In this document: in pieces, positions 29,641 to 44,064 of the stretch
Numbering within the stretch: the stretch's first letter is position 1
How the letters are laid out: each line of letters opens with the position of its first letter
Assembly (NCBI RefSeq): GCF_001640805.2
Contig: NC_066850.1
Location: 6,806,556-6,870,555, forward strand
Direction: 5' to 3'
Length of the DNA: 64,000 nucleotides
Source: Lates calcarifer
Lineage: Eukaryota > Chordata > Actinopteri > Centropomidae
Made by a program: the position numbers and the translations under genes
The notes under the pieces: generated by a model
Database searches by the model: none
What the model saw: the letters and a program-made list of their open reading frames with translations, nothing else
Told to the model about the DNA's origin: nothing

Positions 29641-31252
29641 TTTCTTCTTCTTCTTCTCCGGATTCAATGCCTGTATTCTCTGCGGTTCTTCAGTCCTGTT
29701 GAGAAGGAGTCACACACTCGACAATCAGCCTTCCTCTTACAGGGGCCAACTGTCAGTGAAATTCCCCTAGACTTCCACTTATGCTATGGAAACTGAACTG
29801 CATAGAATATACTTCACAATTATGATGCAGCATAAAGTCCCCTATGATCACTTGTAAGAGAGGTGTGTGTACAACACAATACACAGGAGCACAGGTAGAA
29901 GGTGCAAAGCTACAGCAGCTGGGAAAGTCAGTGAATAAGAGATACAAAGTGCATGATAGAGAATGTTCAGTATGTGCACCAGGGCAGTTAAAACATTTTT
30001 TCTGTCAAGGTGAATAATACATCAGACATCTTCACTTTGCATGAACCAAGTCAGACAAAGCAACCATCTTTTCACCACCACCTTTATCTGACTATGTGGT
30101 GGACCCCAGGTTTAAAAAACATGACAACTAGTGGTAGATGATAAACTGAAAACAACCCAGGTCGAGGTCAAACCCCGGTGTAATATACTCGCTCTTTTCA
30201 CATAATGGGATTTATCATTAACACAACAGCCCTGAGTGCAAAGAAGCTTTTACCTCTTTGGATTTGTAAACAAGGGAAAAGTTCAACATGTTTTCGCAAT
30301 TTCAGTTGGAAAATGTAGTTTCAGAACTTCTGAGTCAGATCAGCGTCAAGGGGAGAAGAGAGAGATTTGGAAAGAAAGAGGAAGAGAAGAAGCAGCAAGG
30401 AAAAAACAAAAAAAAACCCAACTTGATTTATGTAAGTTGACTTGTGCAATCGTTTGGTCTTATGTGTGATTTGACTGAGTTGGTTCGGTCAAAAGCAGAA
30501 AGAGGAACAATCAGTCAAGATGCATAGGTAGACAAAAAGATTCATACAATAGACAGATCACTGGTGCATCTGTTCTCCCACTCATAAGTATCAAACCAGT
30601 CTCTTTAAACCACAGTTTCTGTGACTCAACTGATTAATACAATAAAATACTACAGATAGTGTAATATACTAAATGTGCATCCCTGGATTCTGTAACATGG
30701 GTAGATTTTTGACCAATATTTGCAAAAGCAGCCATCAGTGAGATGATGCAGTCATGTCTGGGTGTCACATATGCTCCCCCACACCCATCACACATTTTCA
30801 GCTGTCAATCTCCTGCTCTCAGACTTCAAACTACAGCTTGATGCACGGTAGCGCTTCCATGTTGACGTTTTTTCTTGTACATCCAACAGTAACACGGGCC
30901 TCAGCAGAGCTAGGGCTGGCAAACAGGCTTTGCTCTGGGGACCTTCAAATCCTGTAGTGCTGAGCTAGAGACGGGACCTATTTTTATGCCGGTTCACTGT
31001 CAGTGGTTTTTGGTGGCTTCCTGATTGGCAGCCTGCAGTGCTTTGTATTTGGCCAACCCTGAGCAGATGCCCCTCTAACATGACACTGATGCCGCCCATT
31101 TCTCTCCCTCTCTCTCTGTCTATCTATGTCTGTCCATCAGTCTGTCTATCTTCCCTCCCTCTCATCTCTCACTTGTTCAGTTACTGCACAGGCCAGGGCA
31201 CACACACAAGAATCTAATGGTGTACTGTAGTTTAATATTTATATTTATACCA

Positions 31253-31592
31253 TTAAAGAAATAGTTTGCCAGTTTGGAAGATACACTTGGAAAGATACTA
31301 CTCACATGTCTATATGGTCAATATGTGCCTACAGCCAGCAGCTGGTTAGCTTAGCTTAGTACAGTGACTGGAAACAGAGGGAAATAGCTATCCTGGTTCA
31401 AGGTGTTAATGTGCCAGACTATTTCTCGACCAGAACAAACAAAATATGTGTTGATTAGTGATCTTAGTCTTTGTGCTAAGCTAAGTTAACCAGCTGCTGG
31501 CTGTAGCCTTATATTTAACAGACAAACATGACAGTGGTATAAATCGAACTCTCCATCAGAAAGAACATTTCCCAAAATGTTCATCTTTCACT
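31253..31592. mobile_element. MITE-like repeat, copy A (CAGCTGCTGGCTGTAG family)
   Basis: Starts TTAAAGAAATAGTTTGCC and ends near CATTTCCCAAAATGTTCATC. It carries CAGCAGCTGGTTAGCTTAGC near the left and GCTAAGTTAACCAGCTGCTG near the right, inverted to one another, so the element can fold back on itself. Related copies lie at 35522, 38519 and 51960. Confidence 0.75.
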
Positions 31593-34006
31593 ACACTACA
31601 TTAGAAGAGTTAATAGAAATGTAAGTATATCAGGTAAGAACAGAATTTGCCACACAGAGATCATCAACTTTCCACATTTTCCCTCCTGTCTGCAGCTAAT
31701 GTTTGTAGTGACTATTCCTTATCTAAATATGACAGACAATAAATTGGAATTCCACCATGTGTCATCACCGCCTGTTTGTTCAGTTGAAACCACTTAATCT
31801 CTGCTTCAATCCACTGAAATACTTTGGGACCGCAGAAGTGAGCGAGATGGTGAAACCCCACACGAAAGGCCTTTTAGCTGTATTCACAACAATCTGGAAG
31901 CTGTTTGGTCTTTTGACTCGTTAATGGAGACAGTGAATTATTTGCTCCTAGAAATAAAAAGCCTCGGATGTATCTGCAACAGACAGCTCAGCAGTAATCT
32001 CAGAAATTAACCGCTGTAGACAAATTTACTTAAATTAATCCTGTTGGTTAACTCGAAAGGAAATCGCATCTTTACAAATACTCGAACATTCAGAGAGCCA
32101 TGTTCGTAGTTTTTGTTGAGAGTTTTTAAATTGGGGAGACCAATCATTTCCCACCACAGCTGTTGTCTCAGTCTTGTTGTTGACTCAGTTTCTCGGTGGA
32201 AATTTGCCATATGCTCCGGAGCATCTTGTGAACTACAGTAAATGTCAAGTGTCATTAGCTTTGTGCATGCTAATGTGTTGTTCGTGCTGTCTGAGTAAGC
32301 ATTAATGATGAGGCATGCCAAAACTCTCCTAAAAGGGGATGTTGCCTTCAGGGTAACTTTAAATTTTTAAAAAAAAAAGCACACTCACACACAACCACTT
32401 TATTAATTAATGTTCAAAGAGCACGGTTTCACAGAGGAAGACATTGCAGGAATATGCAAAAGAAAAAGTTAGGTGAAAGTGTTGTCACATTTGAGAATAA
32501 ACAAGAAAGCTGCGGTTGTGTGTGTTTTTGTATGTGTGTGTTCATCCCAACATAGAACTTTAATTACTGGGCTAGAGCTCTACACACCATGAGACAAGAT
32601 AGCTTGACAAATAATTGCAGGTTCAGTCCATGAGTGTCTAGCAACTGGCACCTCGTGAGTGTGTCTGCTGTTCTAGCTGAGAGAGAGAAACTTAGTTGCG
32701 GACTCGGCATCTTATCTCATTTTTAGATAGCACGCTACTGCAAGCTGATTAAGACGTTTGCACAAAGTAACAATGCAAAATGGACAAGCCAGAGGGAATG
32801 GAAAAAAAGAGAGAAACAAATCACAAAGCCACAGAGAGATTAGCAGTTATTTCCTAAACATTTTTTAAATAAACATATGACTGCGGTGGAAAAGCCTATG
32901 GTGTGCTTGGAGATCATGCGCCTCGCCAGCCGCAGCAAGTGGAAAATGCTATCATGAAGATGTCTCATTAGTCCACTTGCACAACCAGGTCCCTATCAGC
33001 AAGGACACGCTGTATGAATATTGCTTCCTCTGGTCAACCGATCTCTCTACACCACTTTGTTTCTTGAACAGACGTTGTATTTTCCACTGGCTCAGCACAT
33101 TGGCAAAGAGTTAGACATGGGGGGGGCTTCCTTCTTTTGAAGAGGAAGAGGAAAAATTGTGTTGCATACTTTAGAAAGAGACTGCTGATCAGGTTGGATG
33201 ATGTGTGAGAATTTTCCAATTGCAGATTAATCAGAGGTCCAGATGTTAGCCAGTTCTTTGCTTGGATTTCTCAGTTTGGAGAGCGTGTCGTCTTGTTGGG
33301 CTTAGTGTTAAAAGCATGCACTAACATTAGACTGTTAAGATCTATTATTCAAGCAGGACAGTAGCTATATCAATCAGACAAAGTTTATATTAGGGATGGG
33401 TCCTGCTCATTGTAATAACAAACCTTCCTCATCTAACACGTCATTAGTCTGCCACAATTACTGTAATCACATTTTTCCTGAAATCCACAAGAGTCCAAAC
33501 ATTGGTTTATGTCTGCTGGAGAAGTCCCCAATTATATGATTAACATCTACGTTGTGCTGACTGGCAACAGAAGCAGAGACACAGACACATGAATTACACC
33601 TATGATGCAGGTAAACATCTAAGAGGAGATCTGAAAGTGAGACCTTATGAAGCAGTCACACACACACAAAGACCCCCTTTGTGGAGGAGAGCTGAGAGAG
33701 AGAGTGAGAGGTGGTGTGTAGGTGCGGCGGTTGTAAAAGGAGGGGTCTATCATGACTGGGCCGCTCGCTCCAGGCTTGTGCATGTTTGTGTTTCCAGCTA
33801 CCACTGGAATTTACTGCAGGCACTGGCGAGGGCAGCCACAGAGAGGTGAATGGCCTGCGGGATAAAAAAGGCCAGAGTTGTTGGGAAAAGAGCGAGGAGA
33901 GGAAGAGAAAGACGGAGCAAAAGCACAGACAGACAAGGAGTTATTGTAAAAGCCAAACAGTCAGCAAATAAGTGTGAACTGGAAATAGAGATGGTAAAAC
34001 AAAAAC

Positions 34007-34031
34007 TGTGTGTGTGTGTGTGTGTGTGTGT
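34007..34031. repeat. (TG)n microsatellite
   Basis: A run of TG dinucleotides in the upstream region. Confidence 0.95.
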
Positions 34032-34739
34032 TTGGAGCATGTGTGTGTCTGTGCAGGGAAGGAGACAGTGGTCTTACTCAGCCCTGAGCCAGCAGCACTG
34101 AGATTATCTGGCCAAGTTTCCACTTGCAAACAATAATTCACCTCAAGTGCCCATTGAGGCCAGATTCCGTCAGGACAGCGACCCACCCAGCCCTGTATGT
34201 GGGTGTTTGAGTGGAGGAGACTGCATATGGTTATAGTATGCCATCACCATATAAAGTTGTGCTAAGACGTAGAAGAGCCATAGATGGGTGTTGGCGGGGG
34301 TTGGAGAGGGGTGGGGGTAATGCCACTGCCCTCCAGGACATGTTTTCCATGGTCTGTTTTCTGTCGATATCTTCTGTATTTACATTTGGCTGGGCCAGTG
34401 GCGGAGCTGGAAAGTGTATTTCAGTCAGGCCAGTGAACATTTACATGTCATAAAAATGTAGGGCATATAAATAGTCTTGATTCAATTACCTCCAAAGAAG
34501 AGAAACCACCTGAGATTCCACATTTAGATGCAACGCTCATGGAAAAATGTTGCCATTAGGATCCAACAGGAATGAAAACGGAAAACATAACATACAAGAC
34601 AAAAATACTGCAAAGTCAAACATTAGCTGTGTGTGTTTCAGTCTCAAAAACAAGTTTGCTAGAAATGTATGTATACAGTGTAAGAAATGGTAATTGAAAT
34701 GTTTTTTTGATAGAGAGGACAAATTATAAAAGAGAGGTC

Positions 34740-34990
34740 GCCTGTGTGCTGAAGTGCAGCTAGACGGTGAGGGCTAGTTAGCTTCTGGCAGAGGTGACTT
34801 TGGGTAAATTAGTGGCAACAGGCAGTAATTAAGAATCGTTTTCACTGTGTTTAGTTGTTCAGTTAGGCGTGGAGCCCATCAGCCCTATAAATCTGCTGTT
34901 CTCTTCCCCCAAAGTCTGTGAGCGCCACCAGGGACCAGGCAAAACAATTAATGGCAACTTAATTACAGAGACACATCAGATTTTTGCTTA
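34740..34990. promoter_or_regulatory. Candidate conserved noncoding block with CTCF-like site
   Basis: A block with several homeobox-type TAATTA and ATTAAT cores, lacking repeat character. CCACCAGGGACCAG at 34926-34939 partly matches the CTCF core. This is a motif reading only. Confidence 0.3.
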
Positions 34991-35521
34991 ACCCACAGAA
35001 TGTGCAGAGAGCAAGAGAAGGGGCATGTTAAAAGTGCCTGCTTTCTCGAGCCGGCGCAGAGCCTTTGCTAATGTCCAAAGCAGAGTGGCATAGACTGGGC
35101 ACAGATGGGGCATAGAGGAGGAGATCCAATGGGAACTCGGTGCCCTTTACACTCCATTTCTTCCCTTTCGCATGGGGGGTTTTCCCCTGGGAGGGAAAGA
35201 AGGCACAGGGAGGAAGAGAGGCAGGGTTACAGACTGGGACCTATGCTTCTTGGTGCAAAAGAACCCCAGAGCACGTTGCATACACACACACATACTCAAG
35301 ACGCACATGTGCATGTACGAGCACACACCTTGACCTGGAATACGTAGTGGTCTTCACCTTCCCTACCACAGGAAGGAGAACAAGTGGATGTATGTGTGTA
35401 CGAGAGAGGGGGAGGTGGAAGTTTACAAAGAGAGAGAGTGGGACAAACTGGAATAAATTAACTGTATCTTCATCTGAAACTTACCATATACTGAACATAC
35501 AGCATTTATCCAGTTACAATT

Positions 35522-35870
35522 TTAAAGCAACTGTGTGACATTTTGGGATTTATTACCTTGGGTTAGATTAGAAGATCAATATTACTGTAATTTCTGCAAA
35601 GTAAATACTTTAGGAAACTACAGCCAGCAGCTGATTAGCTTAGCTTTGCAATAAAGAGTAGAAACAGGGAGAGACAGCTAGCCTGGCTCTGTCTGAGCAA
35701 AATCCACCTAATTAATATATTTCATCTAATTAATTAAATATAGCTAGGTTAGCTATTTCCTCCCATTTCCAGTGTTTTTTGCTAGGCTCAGCTGACCACC
35801 TGCTGGCTACAGCCTTATATTTAACAGATGAAAAAATGTATTTCCCAAAATGTTGAACTACCGCTATAAA
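35522..35870. mobile_element. MITE-like repeat, copy B
   Basis: Same family as the 31253 element: it starts TTAAAGCAACTGTGTGACAT, contains CAGCAGCTGATTAGCTTAGC and AGCTAGCCTGGCTCTGTC, and ends near TTTCCCAAAATGTTGAACTA. Confidence 0.78.
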
Positions 35871-36670
35871 TATCACATTCAGGGCTAGGTATTGACGCTT
35901 TAACTGAAAAGTGTCTGTAGAAACAAGTATCTATAGCTGTCATTCAAAATTGGCATTCTACAAACTTCTATGACAGTCATGGACTTTAATTTTGCCAATT
36001 TTTCCATTTTATTTAGGCAAAGTTCTTGCGCAGATGCTTGTGTTTGACAGCACTCAACATCTGAGGACTCTGGCTCCTTAAATGAAAAAGGTTTTGAAGA
36101 AAAAATATTCCTATTTGTTCACTTGTCCATCATGAGTTGGTTCTCAAGGTTAAAATAAAAATAGTATTGGCATCAGGACAGAAACTCAGGTATTGTGATG
36201 ATGCTAGCAATGTAAAAACAAATATTTTGAAGCTTTTCAACATAAAATTGAATTAAACTGATGCACACAAAGGCAAGAGGCAGAAAAACAGGGAGGATCT
36301 GCGATGTGTGGGCGACAACAGGCACAATCCATAAAGAACCAGTCATCCTTATAGGATTAAAGGATTTTAAGAATTTCAACTGTCTTTTTCATTTTGTTGC
36401 ACAAAACCAGGCCAATATGACATGTTGCTCCAGAGGAGATGTAAATGTGGGTAAAATCATAGCCCTGCTTAGTTACCAAGCTGTGACCAACCCCGTGATT
36501 ACATGTCATGTCCCCATCATCATTACCACTGGCACACCCCTTACCCCGATTTAGAGAGAGAGTGAGAGAGAGGCAGATCCAGCATGATCCCACCATAGCA
36601 GATGGATATGTCAGATATGCCTGCTTGGGCTTATGGAGATGCTTAGTGGTAAATGTAATGACCTGTGTGG

Positions 36671-36673
<3 letters not shown>

Positions 36674-36716
<43 letters not shown>
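36674..36716. repeat. (TG)21 microsatellite
   Basis: Uninterrupted TG run followed by an interrupted TATGTGTGT tail. Confidence 0.97.
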
Positions 36717-36723
<7 letters not shown>

Positions 36724-37810
36724 TCTACCCCTCAATCCACTGTACCAATTACCCTGGGTCTGTCTGGGGAAAACTAAGTCACTTTGCTGTGACAGAAAGG
36801 CAGGACAGAGCCAGTTATAACTTAGATTCTCCATTCCTGATTGAGAGACCAGAGAGAAAAGTTTTGTCAGCATTGAGAGTGAAATAAAGATATAACTGTT
36901 TATTTTTCTGGTTTAAAATGACAAATTACCAATTACTGAGGCTGTCAAGATAACAGGGTGGAGAAATGACTTTCAACCATCCTCTAGCAAAAATGCTCAT
37001 GGTTACAACCAAATGTGTCTCCTGGAGCCATTATCAGCTGCATGACTAATATATAAACATATGTGTGAAATTTGATGGCTTCAGCTTTGTGGTTTGGGCA
37101 AAGGATTACGCTTCTTCAAAAGGGCCCCACACAAAAGCAAACTAAAGTAAATCTCTACCCATTCAAACTCATCAGTTGTACTGATGGTGCTGACCTGGTT
37201 CACTGCAATTCAGGAAGTCAGTTTGGTCTACTTAAGTTTAAAAAGAGCACAGTGTGCCCTGCAATTAAATTACAGAACACACTGACAAGGTTCAATGAGG
37301 CTGTGGTTCAATTCCTCTGAGTCATAACACGTGCCATGCCAAGCAGTCGTTTGAAAAAGCAGTCAAGCCTTCACCATTTTCCATTTGTTGGTCATTAATT
37401 ACAAACTTTCTATGACTTATTTAGGCACATATGACCTATATGAAACACCCTCATCAACATCCTCTCTAGGCATATTTACCCTTAGTTACTTTTAGATTTT
37501 GTAATTCACTTTACAAACATAACCAGCTTGTTTATTGTTACTCAGAAATATTGCTGTGGTTCTCCTCTCTCTTGTCCTTCAGCCTTCCCTCTCTTCTAAC
37601 CTTCAGCTGTTTGTCCAACGGTTAATGGAAACTTGCCTCTCTCTGTTAGTGTGTCATGTGAAGGCCAAGGCAGGAGTTTTCCAAACGCTCCGTCTGTAGA
37701 AAAACACCCACCCATCGTGTGGTGCATCAGGAGCCTGGAGAAAGGAGGGCATGTTTGTCAAAGCTCTTTTGGTGGGCTTCCTGTTTTGACCTACAGGGGG
37801 GAAAGGGTTT

Positions 37811-37842
37811 ATGTGTGTATGTGTGTGTGTGTGTGTGTGTGT
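37811..37842. repeat. Short (TG)n microsatellite
   Basis: Interrupted TG run (one TATG) with further TG-rich sequence to about 37880. Confidence 0.9.
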
Positions 37843-38518
37843 GGATGCATGCGTATGTACAATATGTGTGTGTATGTTTGGGGAAGAGGCATCAGAGCGT
37901 GTTTTCAGAACGCTTTTTTCCCCCCTCCGAGCCACCTGTGACACCCCCTATGAAGCCCGCTGTGATATAACAATTTCACCTCATTTCACTAATGAGCGAC
38001 ATCATGACACACGCATAACCAAAAAATGAACGGCTCGCACATGAAGTTACAGTCTCTGTCACCGTACCTCGCTTTGGTATTTGTTCAGTGTCGGCAAGTG
38101 CAGCCTATCCATTAGCCTTGTCTATGTAAAATTCCACTCAGATCTCCAGTATGTGAGAAACCATAGAAACAGACTGGCCTTTGTTTCTTGTGCTCGGGAA
38201 AGTGTCCTGCGAGCTGAACTGAGTAATACTGCTGTGGCAGATGACTGGCCCACTCACACACATTAAGTGTCTGAGAAAAAAACGGGTGAAGAATTACATT
38301 AATAAAAGGTGTGACAAAATGAAAGGCTGAGGATGATTTTCTGTCAACTCTTCTTTCTGATAAACTCTCTCTTCGGACTCTTTGTGCCACTCACAGTCAT
38401 AAATTGTGATGTTCTGGAAGACAGGCAAGTTTGTGAAAACCATTCTCTGTTGGTGTGGTGTCTGTCCTGCACTACTTTCTAATCTGTCATTAAAATTTAA
38501 ATCCGGTTCTGACACAGT

Positions 38519-38905
38519 TTAAAGGAATAATTCAATAACACGGGACAGATGCTTATTCACCTTCTTGTTTAGAGTTAGATGAGAAGATCAATACCACTGC
38601 TGTGTCTGTGTGATAAATATATAGCTGGAGATAGCAGCAGGTTAGCTTAGCATAAAGGCTGGAAAAAGCTAGCCTGGCTCTGTCCTAAGGTGACAAACTC
38701 AGCACACCAACACATAGAAAGCTCACTAATTAACATTTTTCATCTTGTTTGTTTAGTCTGTATAGAAACTCAAGGACTATTTCTTGGACAGGACCAGTTG
38801 CCAGGCAACCAGCAGTGATGTGCTTAGTTACTGGTACCAGCCAAGAAATAGCCCGGCACACAACTGTCACTGTTGCACTTAGCTGTTTACACACTGGGAT
38901 TTTAC
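38519..38905. mobile_element. MITE-like repeat, copy C (diverged right half)
   Basis: The left end TTTAAAGGAATAATTCAATA and the core AGCAGGTTAGCTTAGCATAA followed by GCTAGCCTGGCTCTGTCC match the family. The right half (about 38760-38905) is less recognisable, so the end is approximate. Confidence 0.7.
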
Positions 38906-41385
38906 CTACCCCAAAAAGGTTCAACCCCACTGGGTCTTAATGAGCCAACTGACAGAGAGCAAAGAACATATAGGCATACTAGCTGTATCATGCTGACATC
39001 ATTATATATAATCAAGATAAAACACATTAACAATCAAAGTCATTGACAAATATTATTTGCTGTAAAAATATATTCTTGAAAAGAGAATTATAAAATTTTA
39101 TAGACCAAAGTTTATAGACAACATTTAATAGGCAACAGTACTTTAAAGGGGGAAGAAAGACTAACCAGCCACATCACACTATTAGGAAATGTTTTCACAA
39201 ATTGAAAAACATCCCAGATCTAATAAATACATCTAATAAATAAGTAACAGGTCTGGGACTCTTTTAGAAGGAGGTTTACAAGAATGGCTTTATGACAAAA
39301 TCCTCATTTAGACCAATGGAGGACAAAGTGGATCCAATAAGTCTCATACTGGAAGAGTAGTTTTTCAGATATCTAGCATCTCAACTCTTATCAAGAAAGC
39401 CAATGAGCACACTTCCTAAAATGTCAAACTATTTCTTGAAGTGTCTACATGTCACCACGTTAGGCAAGGCTGCAGTTAGTTTTACTTTTTAGGAAACAGA
39501 CTTTAGCCTCATTAGAGTGGCCAGACAACAGGAAGCCTAGTTGAAGTAGTCTGTGTATAGCCTAGTTAAGGGCTACCCTACTTTCAGCTCCCATAGCCCA
39601 GTTACAAAAACACCCAGAAGAGTCAGTCTCTCCACAAGAACAGAGTCCAAATAAGTAATGGCAACTCTGAGCTAACGCTGCAGCTACCCTTGCCCTAAAA
39701 TAAAGAGGGAAGATTGGGCAGAGTTGTCACATGGAGCCAGAACTGGGATGGGATATATTACATTAATATTTCAGGCATCTATCGGACATTTTTTTTTCCT
39801 CAATGACTTACAGGATCTTGCTCAAGGACACCTTGTCAAGACGTGTGGCTGATAATGAGCAGCAAGTGCACTTGTAGGGGAAAAACCTGTGACTGAGCAG
39901 TTATGGGATGTCACAGCATAATAAGAATTCAGTGTCAGTCTGGCCTCATATATTCCTCCAGAAACTAAAAGCCGCACCATGGCTCAGCTAAACTCAGGCA
40001 AAAGTAATCAATAGAAAAGAAATACTTTGGGAAGGTCTTCCTGTGCGTCTTCGAGACTCACTATGAAGTTGTATAATTTATCTTTGGTGTTTGATGACTT
40101 TTGCCATTTTATGTGTGAAATATTATCTGCAAAGTATATTAAAGGATTTGCAGCTCTCCTATAATAACAACACATTGAGCTGTTTTTCAAGGTCTAGTTG
40201 GCAAACATTAGCCAAAACTGTTGATGTGCTCCAGGCTGGAACGAAACATGGGTTCTTTCCAGTTTACTTCCCAATGTCAAACAAGTGCCTCTTGACTGTC
40301 AAATGCAGGGGGAGCGGTGACTAAATACATTCCCCAGAGCAGTTGCATTGAGGAACTCCTTGCTATAAAAGGGAAAAAAGGACAGAGAGGAGACTCTGGT
40401 GAGAGGCTGCAAGTCATCATTAATGTTATTATCTGGAACTTGATGTTGGATGTGCTGGAAGCAGGCGCAGCGCCAGTTTTAGTAGATGCTAATTGCTATC
40501 ATTATGGACAGACTGTTTGCTTAAGGTACAAACTATGGTGCGCTGATGTGAAATGGAAACAATCAACTGATGGGAACACCAAGTAAGATAAAACAAATGT
40601 GAGGTCTTGTTTTTGGAGCTTTAAATCATCATCATCATCATCTTTATTATTAGGTACTTTCTCTTCTATTGTATGTCTTATCAGCCTCCTGTTGAATCAT
40701 TGCTTCTGCCTCATTTCAGTCCTCCGCTTCCTTCCTTTTGTTTTCTGTCTCAATATCCCATCTTTCCTCCCCGAGACACTGTCCCTGCTCCCTGTTTATG
40801 TAGGTCACAGCCGAGAGACACGACAAAGAAGCTCCAGGGTGGTGGAGGTATCTGGCAGGACGGCAGCAAGCGGCGTTAGCAGCTGAAGGGAGGGGAGAGC
40901 ACTGGGAGTGTCCGTTCTGGAGCCATGTGGCATTGTACCTGCTCATCCATAATGGATGAGGGCCAGCAATAATAGATGAGGCTGGTGAGTAACCTGAGGA
41001 TGCGGTGGGACATGGAGACTTGCTTTGGCCTTAGCCTCCTTTTCCTCCTCCTCACTCCTTCTCCTGTTGTCAGCCAACGAGTATTTCTCATAAAGCACGG
41101 AACATGATGCTCACCCGGACACGGTCGCACTGAAAACAAACATGGGGTCACTCAAATAAATCCATATTAGCACACCCACAAACAAGCCGGCCTGAGACAC
41201 ATTTATGAGAAGGGCAGGGGCCCACATTCTATCTTGGACTAAATATTTAATCAAAAACGTAAGTGGTAGTGATGTTTATATACTTATTTATTACTTGTGC
41301 ACTAAAATTAAAATTATCCATTTCAAATCTGCTACATATTGTAAAAATGTCTGGTATTCAGTGCACAAGGAAAAACTGAACTTAA

Positions 41386-41794
41386 TTAAAGGTGCACTCC
41401 AACAATTTAACATTGAGTGCAGTTTACCTTACATGAGGGAGCTTGAGCTGGAGTATAGAGGATAGAAAATAACTCTGATGATGTCATCAGGGTTATCTTG
41501 GCTCAAGCTTGACAATTAAATGTTTAACAGAAAGCTTGCTTTACAAATGGAGGTGTGGAATTGAAAAGAAGTGGTCCTTTAGAAGGTGGGTGTGCTCGTA
41601 GGATGCTACTGAAATTGTGTTATGATAATCATGGGATCCCATATTTTAGAGCTTGGCCCATACTAGCGTCTACAAGTGAGGGAAAAAAGTGGCCACTGCT
41701 GCTTCAATTTAGCCATTCTTTTTTTAATCTGTCTCTTGTGAGTCCCCACACTTAATGGAAGTGCAATACTAAAATAACCGGAGTGGTCCTTTAA
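41386..41794. mobile_element. Intact-looking 409-bp MITE with TTAA ends
   Basis: The left end TTAAAGGTGCACTCC (41386-41400) and the right end GGAGTGGTCCTTTAA (41780-41794) are inverted repeats with 2 mismatches in 15. TTAA is present at both ends, as expected for a piggyBac-type target duplication, though it could simply be part of the terminal repeat. There is no coding capacity, so this is a nonautonomous element. Confidence 0.75.
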
Positions 41795-44064
41795 AGGCGG
41801 TATTCAATTTTAGCTAATGTACTATGCATAACTTGAACTGGTGGGATGAATCAGCCAGTGATCCAACAGCTAAGTATTAACTGTCCATGATGAGATCTTT
41901 GAGTCAGCTGGCCCCTACAAAGGGAGCACTGTACCCAAACAGCTGCCACTGCCTACACCAGCCCCATAGTTTACTGCAGTCATTCGAAATTCAATACCGC
42001 AGGGCCCATCCCACCTTACATTAGCAATCAATGACCAGCACTTTTGACAGGCGACATTGCTGTCTGCTGAGTAGAGGGTGACAGATGGGAAACAGGGATG
42101 GCTCTGTGTGTGTGTGTGTGTGTAGGAGGGAGAATTGTGTGGGAGGGGGTGGGGTGTAGTGAACTAGTGAGGCTCATCCTCAGTCATAGTGACAATGGCA
42201 TGCTTAGTCACACACCTGATGGACTGTGAGAAAGAGAGTGTGTGTGTCTGCGTGCAGCCAGGCAGGCAGGAGTCGGGGTGTTTCAGAGGGTGACTGAGTC
42301 ACAAATGCGCCGAGGGTGGGATCCCGAAACAACAGATGTGCTGCCCTCCGCGCTCTTCCCTTTTTGCCGTTCTCCTCTCATCTGCCTCGTCCCCTTCCCC
42401 AGTCCCGGCTATGGCGTGCTCCATTTATTTAATTAGGGCCCTCTCACTTCTAAGTGGCTGCTGATTGATTTCTGCAGGAGCACAAAAGCGGAGGCAATGT
42501 CATTGGTGAGTGGGCCGGGAGCTGATGAACCTTTAGGTGCGAAAGTAAAAGGGATTTCCGACATACTTTGTGTGATTACATAGCAAAGCTTTCGGCTGTG
42601 GGTGTGTAGGCACAAATCTGCCAGAAAAATCGATCATGCACCAGCGGCATAATACCATGTGAGCTTTTGAATCATGAGTCAGTCAGAAATAGGTGTTGGT
42701 ACAGAGTGAGTGTGACTTTCAGGGAAAATGAGCGAGCGATGGGAGGAACAAGCAGATGCATTTACGGCTCAGTAGATAAAAAGCAAACTGTAACAATGGA
42801 GACAGTCATTCACAAAAAGCTTGTGATGTTCAGCAGATCGAAGCTGTGGAGGAGGACTGTAATATCTCCGGCATGTAGCTGACACTTATCTAAACTAAAA
42901 GATTCACAACCCTAATGCTTCAGCATACTGTATCAGGGAGACCTCATCCCAGGGACTGCAGGTAACTTAGGCCTGACTGCACTACAGGTTTCATAAACTC
43001 AAGTCAAGTACATGGTGTTGTAACAACAGATTGCTGATTAGTTCATCAGAAAGTATTCAATATATATCGGTCATGCTGGCACCACAACTGTCAGAATATA
43101 TTATAAGGTGTACTTGAATACAGCTACTGTTGATTCTAATTCATGGGTTGAAATCTTGTCAAAAATACTGGGTAGTTGGTAGAGTTGGCAGGCAAAGTAT
43201 TAATAACAAACACAGCCAGAGAAATGATTGACCCTGATTTCCAACTCCCACATCTCTACTTTTCTATATAATTGCAATCAAAACAGAAATTATCTTGAGA
43301 GACCAAAGCTCATAGCGGTCCTCAGATTGTATTTGTTACTGTGCCTGCTAAATCTGTGTGCTATGGTATGACTATTATAAAGTGCCCCTTGCTCTCCGCT
43401 CTTCAAACTTGCATGAGTGTATAATGGCCATACATTGTTCTCATGCACATGGGATGCTCTGTTAGGAAAAGAAAGATCAATAAACAATACAAATATGAAA
43501 CAGCACTGTCAGAAACACTGTACTATTTCATCATCCCTGCAAAAAAAAAAAAAAAAAGCCTTGTTCAATTTCTGCTGCAGCACTGATAATGCAAGGCCAT
43601 GAAATCTCACTTTCCATTTGACACCTTCAGATTGTACATTCAGTGTCACGTCAGCGAAATGATTTCTGTGAATCCATTTCCCAAGTCTGGAATGACACAT
43701 TGTGTGGCACCCCAATGGATACCTCTGGTGATGAACTTCATTAGTTTTCTTCAGCTGAGTCACAGACAACACTGCCACACAATGTAGATACCAAAATGCA
43801 TCAAATACACCATCTACTGATGTGATTTGTAATTTCAAAATCTTTTGCTATTGGGGCATCTATGTTTTAGTCATTCCTTGCCTTGAGTTGACATCTCACA
43901 TCAACCAGTCACCAGTTCAGAGGATTAGTCATTTGTAATTTCCTGAGACATCAGTCATGTGAAGTGGTGCTACATCCCAGGTTAATATATGCACAGTCCA
44001 TGTCACTGACATATCTACAACGTTTCACCCACACATTATAATTCAATTAACATTTAATCCAAAA

